64,000 bases of DNA from Diplolepis rosae. Taxonomy: Eukaryota > Arthropoda > Insecta > Hymenoptera > Diplolepididae. A program made the position numbers and the translations under genes. Position 1 is the stretch's first letter; each line of letters begins with the position of its first letter. Shown here piece by piece: positions 56,657 to 64,000 of this stretch. The notes under the pieces were generated by a model that was given only the letters and a program-made list of their open reading frames with translations, ran no database searches and was not told where the DNA came from. Location: assembly GCA_030998225.1 (NCBI GenBank), contig JAPYXD010000704.1:3348001-3412000 (forward strand). The letters are read 5' to 3'.

Positions 56657-56981
56657 TATGGTTTGGCAGCTGAAGATCTGCGTAGATTTTTCTGTTTAAT
56701 CTAATCGGTTTTCCTCCCAGTGGAGCTACGAGAGTAACTGCATTTATTGGTAGCGTTGGACATGTTTGTAGTCTTTCTTTGTTTTTATCTACAAATTCTT
56801 CAGATATGCATGTGACTTCAGCTCTTGTATCTATCAGTGCCGTTGTCAGAATTCCTCCTATTAAAATATTGGCTACGTAACATTTTGAATGTTTTCTTAC
56901 ACTTCTTTTTTCTGATTCTTCCAGAAGCTCATCTCTTGATCGTTGTAGTGCGTTGGTATGTATCATTAGTTCTAGTGCCAC
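56657..56981 (-). pseudogene. Retroelement aspartic protease
   Basis: ANILIGGILTTALIDTRAEV shows the protease fold, but the active-site triad Asp-Thr-Gly reads Asp-Thr-Arg (about 56811-56837). The frame is cut on its far side by the mariner insertion. Confidence 0.82.
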
Positions 56982-56988
56982 GTCTATT

Positions 56989-58041
56989 TCATCGTTTTTT
57001 ATAGACTAGCGAGCACTCGTTTCCCGATTCTACCCTTGGAATTATCTCCTCTTCCATGTTTTCTAGTGGTATTTCTGTCTCTAGTACCATATTTTTGACC
57101 TGATATGAAGGCTCTGGATTATTTCTCCATGATTTGTTTTCAATTGGTCTATTATTCCTATCTATATTTCCACTTGTGTTTTGTCCTGGATTTCTTTCCA
57201 CACGATTTCCATAACTTCCTTGTGTGTTCCTTTGCCATGATGATGTGTTTAGAGGCTGAGGGCGCCTCATTCTATCTTGAGAGTTTCCTCCTGGTTGTGC
57301 TCTCCATGACTGTTGCCCCTGGGGTTGGTTTACTCGATAATTATATATCGTTTCGTCCAGTCTCTTCTGCTCTCCTTCCAATGAAGCTCTTTCTGCTTCT
57401 ATACTTTTGTTAATTGGACCTATCCTATCAAAGTTCTCTAGTAGTTCTACTAGTCCATCGATATGCGTTATTCCTCGTTTAATGATGGCATGTTTAATTT
57501 CTTTATTGTAGTACCTGGCGAGATTTTGAATGATTTCACTGGGCGACATGATGGGCCTCAGTTCCTATGCTTCTGCATATAGGCGGATGGCGTATTCTTT
57601 TCTCGATCCCACCCTTCCCTTGTGTGTGATCCAAATTCGATTTTTCATTTCATTCAATTCCAGTATCTTCGCAAGAATTTGTATAGAAATGTCTGGAAGT
57701 TAATGACTTCGTCCTTTATAATTTGCTACCAGTCCCCCGGTGGTCCCGTTAGTGATCTATCAATGAGGTAGTGTGTATCACCATCCCTTGGTTTCACTGC
57801 CTCCCAGTACTGGTTCAATTGATTTATTTATCGAATTGGGCTCGTGTATCCCTGAAATTCTGGAAGGATGTATTTTATGTAAATTTTTGTCTTTTTCCGA
57901 CTCTTGCTCTTGACTCCTTTTCCTGTCCTCATCCAACATCTTCTTTACCCTTTTCACTAGGTCCTCAAGCTTCCTTGCCACAGATTCAGAGAGTTCCTCG
58001 CTCCCCTGACTCCTGTTGATTACCTGTCCCCCTAGATCCAT
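56989..58041 (-). pseudogene. Retroelement gag, fragmented
   Basis: Two frames (58041-57778 and 57549-56989) upstream of the protease. The first is charged and helix-prone (ARKLEDLVKRVKKMLDEDR); the second starts MSPSEIIQNLARYYNKEIK, as in the end of a capsid domain, followed by a Gln-, Asn- and Arg-rich tail. No CCHC knuckle is seen. Confidence 0.72.
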
Positions 58042-58479
58042 GCTGCTTAAGATCCTCTATTTTCTTGTGTGTCTGTTAATGTTCTATCCAAGTCCTCTTG
58101 ACCTTGGTCACCTCCGCTGGTTGCCGATCGCAAACCTTGGCGACTCATTTTCTGCACAATTGTTTTTCTTTTATCCACTTTCTCACTTTTTATTCTTCGT
58201 GTCCTTTTTCACTGCACTTTCACTTTTTTCACGTCTTGCACTTATTGTCTTCCTTATTCTTTTTACTGCTCGCATTTTCCTGTTCCAGTAAAATTTTATC
58301 TAGATCTTTCATTCCTTCTGGTACTATTCGACGACTTGACGGTGGGTGTAGATATATTCTTTTAAAGGTTATTTGTCCATTGAATAAATCTAATGGATTC
58401 ATTTTTACTATTATATTCGACGCTTAGGGTTCCTATACGACAGTTCTATTTTCTTTTAAGTCCTTATTTCTTTTTCTAC

Positions 58480-58506
58480 TCCTCGTGGCTCCACGTTGGG
58501 CACCAA
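58480..58506 (-). other. Probable primer-binding site of the retroelement
   Basis: On the minus strand TGGTGCCCAACGTGGAGCC follows the LTR end directly. The matching tRNA was not identified. Confidence 0.5.
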
Positions 58507-59133
58507 TGTAACTTTATATTTTTTATTTTATTAAATTTTATTTAATTTTGAATTGAGCCCATTGGTCAATTTAACCGTCGTTGTGAATCAAGGGACACGG
58601 GAGCAGAAATATGAACTGTCATTTACATAGAGCGAAAATATATTTAATGCCAATATGATAATGTGCGATTTCTCTTAACAAAAAATTTTATAAGATCCAG
58701 ATACATTAATCAGGTAATAAAAGAGAGAAATCGCCCTACGCTATTTCCAGAAATTACTCACAGGTAATCAGCCTGGAGAACCTAACAGCTAATTAAAATT
58801 TATACTTACAGATGAAATATTATATAAAAAAACGTAGCTAACTAATTGTTATCTTTAAATTTGGCCAATTACACTAAAAATAAGACCCACATTTATTTTG
58901 AATGGATGACCCGATACAAACCAAACGTGAGATTTAAAACAGTTTACCTCGATATAATCTAACCGCCAGATTCAAAATAAATGCCTAAAAATACGTTTCG
59001 ATTTCCTCGATGATCTAACCCCGAAATATTAATATTTTGGCTCGATATAATTCAATATTCTATACCACTCTCTGGCTCGATATAATTCAATATTCGAAAT
59101 TTCTTTTAATTAATGATTGCCACAAGCAGGCGG
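58507..59133 (-). repeat. 5' LTR of the retroelement, truncated
   Basis: Begins TGTAACTTTA on the + strand and matches the other LTR up to AAGCAGGC at 59133, then stops. About 200 bp present in the other LTR beyond this point are missing, and the THAP-like fragment starts there. Confidence 0.75.
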
Positions 59134-59299
59134 AATCAGTGATCCCAGACTGCGTAAGATTTTTGCTCCTACCACGTTTCTTTGTGTAAGCAACACATAT
59201 AAACGTGGCGTGTCGATGTATCCCCGCTCCATCGCTTGTTTGCAGGCTCGCAAATCGAGAATTGGATGATTGCCACTGCTTCTTCGTCAGGACGTGCAA
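59134..59299 (-). pseudogene. Truncated first exon resembling the THAP gene at 61507
   Basis: The minus strand reads FICVAYTKKRGRSKNL, similar in spacing to IQCAVSGYTSKRGRKNN in the next gene. The upstream sequence also matches: CAACTAGCGCCGCGTACA stands before both. It is cut at 59133 by the retroelement LTR. Probably a duplicated 5' end of the neighbouring gene. Confidence 0.5.
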
Positions 59300-59455
59300 A
59301 CCTAATGGAAAGGTGGTGGACCATTAGCAACTAGCGCCGCGTACAGCACTGCGCATGAACTACCATTATGTGTGCACGTGTTAGTGCATATACATGCATA
59401 CGTAGGTTCTTTAAATGTGTTACAAAGAATATATTCAAATAAAATTAAAAGGAAA

Positions 59456-59562
59456 TTGAAGATTTAGCGCAAAATTGTGAAAATTTAATTCAAGAGTGAG
59501 AAGTTATATTGATATCAACTCACTCTTTAATTACATTTTCACAATTTTGCCTTAAATCATGG
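59456..59562. repeat. Inverted repeat of about 105 bp
   Basis: GATTTAGCGCAAAATTGTGA is mirrored near 59545 with few mismatches, with arms of about 45 bp that include the palindromic partners AAGAGTGAG and CTCACTCTT around a short centre at TTGATATCAA. It lies just beyond the stop codon of the THAP-type gene. Confidence 0.75.
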
Positions 59563-59570
59563 TTTTCTCG

Positions 59571-61507
59571 TCATAAATAAAAATCAAAAATATCTGTAAT
59601 TTGTATTTTTATTTTCAGAAAATATAGTTGCTTAGCACATTTTGCGTTGATTTTTGTACTACAAGATAATCGAACACTTTGTGGGGTCGAGATAGCTCTC
59701 TTCGGTGTTGTGTGAAAGTCTTCTGCAAGTACATCCTTGCTGCTTCCTGCTTCTGGGATATCTTCTGATTCTTTTTTCTGGAATATAGATTAAAAGCATT
59801 TAATTTCTATGAATATTTGAAATTTATTTCGTAGGTATTTTATAAAATAAATAAAAATAAATTTTATAAAATAAAACTCCAGTCACATGTTTCGCGAAAT
59901 TGTGGTGGGAATTTCTGACATTGTGGAATTTGTATGGGCAATTCTCAGCTATTTTTTCATAAATAATCCTTTGTAATTTTATACTATATATGTACTTGCA
60001 TCTATATCTTCAGTAACTTCCTAAAGTGTCTTAATTTTTATAATAACAAGTTGAAATTTTTTTCCCTATCATAAAATAAAATTTTGCAAATAACAAATAA
60101 AACAAAATAAAAAATAATAAAATAAACTAAATAACAAAATTGAAGAAATTTTTTTTTTCACAGAAAAATTTCTTCAATTTATATTGGAAAATACCATCTA
60201 GTTTTAAATAACGTTGGATTAATTCTGAATCATAGGTTGATAAGGTCGATATAGTAGAGTTCCGTTGTCACGTACAGTGATACACTCTTCTAATGATCGA
60301 CATAATCGACTGAAATGATTTAGAAAAATCAGAAAAAATAACAAAATGTTAACTTTATAAAAAAATATTTCAAAAAACTTGAAATTTCAATCATTCTGAA
60401 AAATATTAACAACTCTGAAATTAATTAAGATTTTTAAAAGTTTTTTGTCTCATTTAAATGGTAGGTTTTCATAGTATTTTGCTAACTAATCAAGATATTT
60501 TCAGTTTTTTTTTCCTGGATTCTACCCGGCGTCAAAAATGATACAAAAAGGTCATAAAATTTTAAAAATGTGTAGCCACTTACAAGAAATTTTTAAAAAC
60601 CAATGTGTATCATATTTTAATAAAATTTATAGATTACTGTCTTCATTTGAAAATTTTCGACATGTTTGTACCATGTTTGACCCCAGGGTAGAATCCAAAA
60701 GAAAAATTCTAAAAATATCTTGATAAGTTAACAAACTTGGGCTCACTAGATGCAAAATTTAAATAATTATAAAAATTAAGACACTTTAAGAATAGCTAAC
60801 ACAGCAGGTGAATAAATAATTTTGACCGGTAGTGTATATACTACTTTTTTAGTTTGGTATCTCAAAATTACGTGCTATAATTTTATTGTCATTCCTAAGG
60901 AAGTTTTAGATACTTCATCAAAGTTTCTTGTACTGTTTTATGTAAATTTTCTTACGATTTTTACATTTTTTCACATTTTCAAAGTTTACTTCGAAATAGG
61001 GCTCATATATGTAATATTTTATTTATTGCACTTAAAATTTTAGAAATAAAGATCACTAATGAGGACTCTGATCAGAGTCGAAAAGTTTGAAATTATATAC
61101 AATATCGTATGAAATTAAAAATATTGTTACTTACGTGTGCAAACTGCACGCTACATTCTTCAAAGTCTCGTGTGCCTTCTGCAGGTTTTTCTACTTCGGG
61201 AATAAAAATTTTGAAGTCTGATGGGGAAGAAACACTCGCCGGTTTAATGTTCACATCACTTCCACTCTACACATCACTACACGACGGTAAATTTAACGTC
61301 GGAAAAATGTCGATGACAAATAAAAAATTGTCTTTCTAGTACTTCGAGATATCCTAACCTCGACAAGTAGGGATTTGAGCATGCTTCTATCCATCGTTGT
61401 CCGGCATTTTCTTTCTTCGGAAACCGATGAATTGATACATTGTTCTTCCGACCCCTTTTGGAGGTATACCCACTCACAGCACATTGAATTCCGTACTTCG
61501 AATTCAT
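59571..61507 (-). CDS. THAP-type gene, 3 exons, uncertain middle
   Basis: First exon 61507-about 61290 starts MNSKYGIQCAVSGYTSKRG and continues with SIHRFPKKENAGQRWIEACS, with the invariant Pro and Trp, and FFICHRHFSDVKF with C-x2-H, the layout of a THAP zinc finger; one of the first two cysteines seems to be missing. A second coding stretch (about 61270-61135, SDVNIKPASVSSPSDFKIFI) ends at a GTAAGT donor but needs a one-base shift or an extra splice to follow the first. Exon 59777-59571, after a TATTCCAG acceptor, is open for 68 codons (KKESEDIPEAGSSKDVLAED, then TPKRAISTPQSVRLS) and ends in TGA. The function is unknown beyond probable DNA binding. Confidence 0.55.
60170..60340 (-). repeat. 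Dispersed repeat family H, copy 2
   Basis: Reverse complement of 11800-11960 over about 110 bp with roughly 90% similarity by eye. Lies in the large intron of the THAP-type gene. Confidence 0.72.
60480..60735. repeat. Inverted-repeat element in the THAP gene intron
   Basis: AATCAAGATATTTTCAG... and GGATTCTACCCGGCGTC at the left are mirrored on the right (GACCCCAGGGTAGAATCC). A relative of one half occurs at about 37795-37840 (CACCATGTTTGACC, GGGTAGGATTC). Confidence 0.7.
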
Positions 61508-61689
61508 TTTAAATGATTATAAAGCGCGATCGCGTACGAATTGTTGATACTTGTATACAACAATGGGGGAACTCATACGAAGCCGTTCCCTTTGCCGCAC
61601 TCCGCCCGCTTCCGACAACTAGCGCCGCGTACACCACCGCACATGAACTATCCTACGGAGACACCCAATACATTAGAGGTCGACCTGCC

Positions 61690-62050
61690 CTGTTCTTCGT
61701 TTTCTCTCGGCTTCGCTTCGGCTTTTAGGTTCGGCACTGTTGGTTCGTCGATAGTCGAGAATTGCCGAGGATGCACGATTGTAACATGTATATTTTCAGA
61801 TTTCATGCTGTTTTATATACATTTAAAACATTTTTAGCTTTTCAAAAATCAAAACTTTAATTAGTAATTACGAATTTCCATATATCTTAACAAATTCGTA
61901 CATTTAAACAATTTTCAGTTGGCAAGCTATTTTCCATTGAGAAGAGATGTACATAAAATTTATGTTTGAAATTTACATTCTGAGTTTTATGTTAGAAATA
62001 TGTACAAATTTTTAATTAAAAAAATTAATTGCTGTACTTTAAGTTATTCA
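61690..62050 (+). repeat. Diverged copy of the 1.8 kb arm sequence
   Basis: From 61770 the order GATTGTAAC..., TTTTCAGATTTCATGC, then ACAATTTTCAGTTGG and TTTTATGTTAGAAATATGTA follows the left arm from about 35370 to 35815 in the same order, with many changes and a deletion. Confidence 0.6.
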
Positions 62051-62200
62051 TAATTGTATGGAATATGATTGCCATTGTCACTTCTTACTCTCTCGGCTTC
62101 GCTTCGGCTCTTCGATTCGGCATTGTTGGTATGTAGAAAGTCGAGGATTGCCGAGAATGCACGATTGTAACTTCTATGTTTTCGCCGGCTTGGCTAATTT
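61690..62200 (+). repeat. Direct duplication of a 120 bp segment
   Basis: CTCTCGGCTTCGCTTCGGCT at 61704 and again at 62092, followed in both by TTCGGCA.TGTTGGT and a phrase ending GCACGATTGTAAC. Spacing about 390 bp. Confidence 0.85.
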
Positions 62201-62755
62201 CAAGATTTCAAGATTTGGAGGATTTGGAGGTTGGGGTCGTCTTCTGTCACTTTTGTTTACAAAATTTGACAACCCCAAAAATGGCTTGAAAGCATTGACG
62301 TTTGAAGTCTTGAAATATGATATGTTAATTACTTTCAGGGCATTTCACAGGATGTTTTCGAGTGTGTAATCTACAATCAATATATGACAAGTTACTGGAG
62401 GTTTGTAAAGTTGTAATATATTCAATGTATTACATAAGAAATGTGGAGGTTAGCTTTATAATATATATATCATTCTCAAGTCTCAAGTGGTTTTAAATTT
62501 TTAAATTTTGTGTTTCATTTTTCAATTGAATTAAAATATTGCAAATTTAGATAAGATGATTTCACTTAAGAAATCGGTCACCTCTTGGAGACAATGTAGA
62601 TCTGCACTTTTTGTTTCAGGATATTTTTCGAAACTGATGAATAAATGAGTGACCAAATAATCAAAATATCTTGATTTTTTTCCTTTTTTTCTATTAAATT
62701 TTCAATGTAGTTTATCAATACCATTTAGAGTAATGCATTCATTTATCGATAATAT
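62201..62755. other. Stretch with no recognised gene
   Basis: AT-rich; no frame or repeat recognised. Confidence 0.4.
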
Positions 62756-63607
62756 TGTCACGTCCCGCGACGTATTTGAATGTATATAATACACACAGGC
62801 TGGTTTGAGTTAGAAATCTATGAGAGAATCGATAAAGGGGAATAGGGAGTAGGGGAAGTAGGGAGCAGTATAGGGCCCCTTCTCCTCTAAGAAGATATGA
62901 CTACGTCACGATTTTCGCTGACCGTCAATTTGTATAGAAAAATATAAAAGAGGCCCACACCAAGAGAAAGCAGTCAGTAAATTCTTCGTCTAGTTAGACA
63001 CTTAAATTTTCCTTCGGATTTATAACCGGTCTCGCGACAATAGTCCAGTGCGGTATTTCAATTTAACTTCGGAAATCTCTGAGTTTGAGATTAATAAAAT
63101 TCGATTGGGACAATTTAAAATCCAAGTTCGGGAGTCGTAAAAGTCATCGTAGACTTGAATAGATCTTGTAAAGATCTTCGAACAGTGTCGTAAATTTGAA
63201 TCGCCGCCCTTTACGGAATATACCTGTGCGGCCTATAACTCCGTCTCTCTCACACACTTGGAATACACCTGTGGGGATCCAGTACTTACAACTCACCGCC
63301 GTGTGGATTAAACCTCAACACAACTTACGAATCATAAAGGTACCGAACCTCTCTCTCTCTCTATCTTTATTCTTTGTCTCTTTCTCACCTACGTACCAAC
63401 CAGCCTGTGCCTACATTATATAAGAATTGTCTTAACGAATGTATATCCGGAAATTTTAACCAGTAAAATAAATTCAATTTGTATTATATTCATAATCATT
63501 GTGTCTTTCATTGACTTATCCTCATCCCTAAGCGAGGATCATTCGATCCTAACTTAAAACGAGGAATCTTCGATCAAAGTAAGTATTTACGTATTTGTGA
63601 CGTAACA
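62756..63607 (+). repeat. Solo LTR, 852 bp
   Basis: Starts TGTCACGTCCCG and ends GTGACGTAACA, with ATAT directly repeated on both sides, a 4 bp target duplication as in gypsy-type elements. No internal region follows. It is unrelated to the LTRs at 50355 and 58507. The ORF at 63196-63423 lies inside and is not supported. Confidence 0.88.
62944..62980 (+). promoter_or_regulatory. TATA box and initiator of the solo LTR
   Basis: TATAAAAG at about 62945 is followed about 30 bp later by AGCAGTCAGT, an arthropod-type initiator. This fixes the LTR orientation as +. Confidence 0.65.
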
Positions 63608-64000
63608 ATATAAAAAAAAAGGTCCTACTAATTACATCGAAATTGAAAAATAATGTGATATTTCCATTAAAATTGTATTTTCTTCTATTATTAAAAACAA
63701 TCCTCGAGAATGTTTTAAATTTCCATTTATAAAAACTAGCGTAATCGTTAGTGCGAATAAATATTCTCAAAAATTTAGGATTTCAATAATTTAACGAAAA
63801 TATTTCGAAGAATACCATGATAAGAAATGTAAAAAGATTTTTTTACTCCATTGCATAAACTTCTCAGCTGGAACAAATTAGCTGAATTTTTCAACTAAAG
63901 TTTACATTCGGAAAATCCAGATGAATTACCACGCAATTAAAATGCACTTGAATTTTCAGCTGGTTTTACTAGTTGGCTTTTCCAATTGGTTTTTCCATCT
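63608..64000. other. Stretch with AGCTGG-rich repeat at the window end
   Basis: No gene. From 63865 several AGCTGG and related motifs occur, like those at 47290-47400; both may be pieces of one MITE family, the second cut by the window edge. Confidence 0.4.

Larger units (their letters stand above)
50355..59133 (-). mobile_element. Decayed Ty3/gypsy-type LTR retroelement
   Basis: Two related LTRs enclose gag and pol in the order expected for Ty3/gypsy when read on the minus strand: gag, protease, RT, RNase H, integrase. On that strand a purine-rich stretch (AAGAAGAGAGTGGAAA) stands next to the left LTR, and TGGTGCCCAACGTGG next to the right LTR is a plausible primer-binding site. All genes are broken. 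The body was later entered by a mariner (55811-56656) and by a segment with a THAP gene (about 51780-53090). Total length 8.8 kb including the insertions. Confidence 0.88.

Noticed and set aside
57105..58427. Several + strand ORFs rich in Phe and Leu (57105-57413, 58016-58291, 58098-58427)
   Set aside because: They are shadows of the gag region read on the opposite strand; hydrophobic composition follows from A-rich gag codons.

Overview
The window is AT-rich, intron-bearing nuclear DNA from an animal, most likely an insect. A hymenopteran such as a parasitoid wasp would fit, but the sequence does not prove the order. The evidence is spliced genes with GT-AG introns, several mariner/Tc1-type transposons, an insect-type Ty3/gypsy retroelement and many small inverted-repeat elements. 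There is no operon structure, no ribosomal RNA gene and no canonical tRNA gene.

Only one conserved cellular gene is present. It encodes a 26S proteasome regulatory subunit 2 (Rpn1/PSMD2) protein and lies on the + strand from 3896 to 20661 in 15 exons that join in phase to 906 codons including the stop. It keeps the full PSMD2 architecture but looks much more diverged than a housekeeping Rpn1 should, so it may be a paralogue. Its introns are loaded with transposons. Intron 12 holds a nested stack of at least four insertion levels (15032-19100).

From 20.8 to 34.9 kb I find only repeats and transposon relics: mariner pieces, a TTAA-flanked MITE, two copies of a 1.4-1.5 kb repeat (family A), a PIF/Harbinger-like relic, a 2.4 kb GC-rich element with 81-82 bp tandem repeats, and an exon for a YqaJ-type exonuclease. 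From 35.2 to 42.3 kb lies the most striking structure: two inverted arms of about 1.8 kb, about 99% alike where compared, flanking a hAT-like transposase gene with one nonsense codon and one frameshift. The transposase ATG sits in the inner edge of one arm.

From 43.4 to 50.3 kb come a Crypton-like tyrosine recombinase relic, a third copy of a Tc1/mariner-type transposon, and a broken DDE-type transposase with a BED-like zinc finger that I cannot assign to a superfamily. A small ORF with a signal peptide follows it. From 50.4 to 59.1 kb there is a decayed Ty3/gypsy element on the minus strand (gag, protease, RT, RNase H, integrase) with unequal LTRs. It has been invaded by a mariner and by a segment carrying an intact three-exon THAP-domain gene. 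From 59.1 to 61.5 kb a second THAP-type gene lies on the minus strand. The window closes with a diverged copy of the 1.8 kb arm sequence and an 852 bp solo LTR with a perfect 4 bp target duplication.
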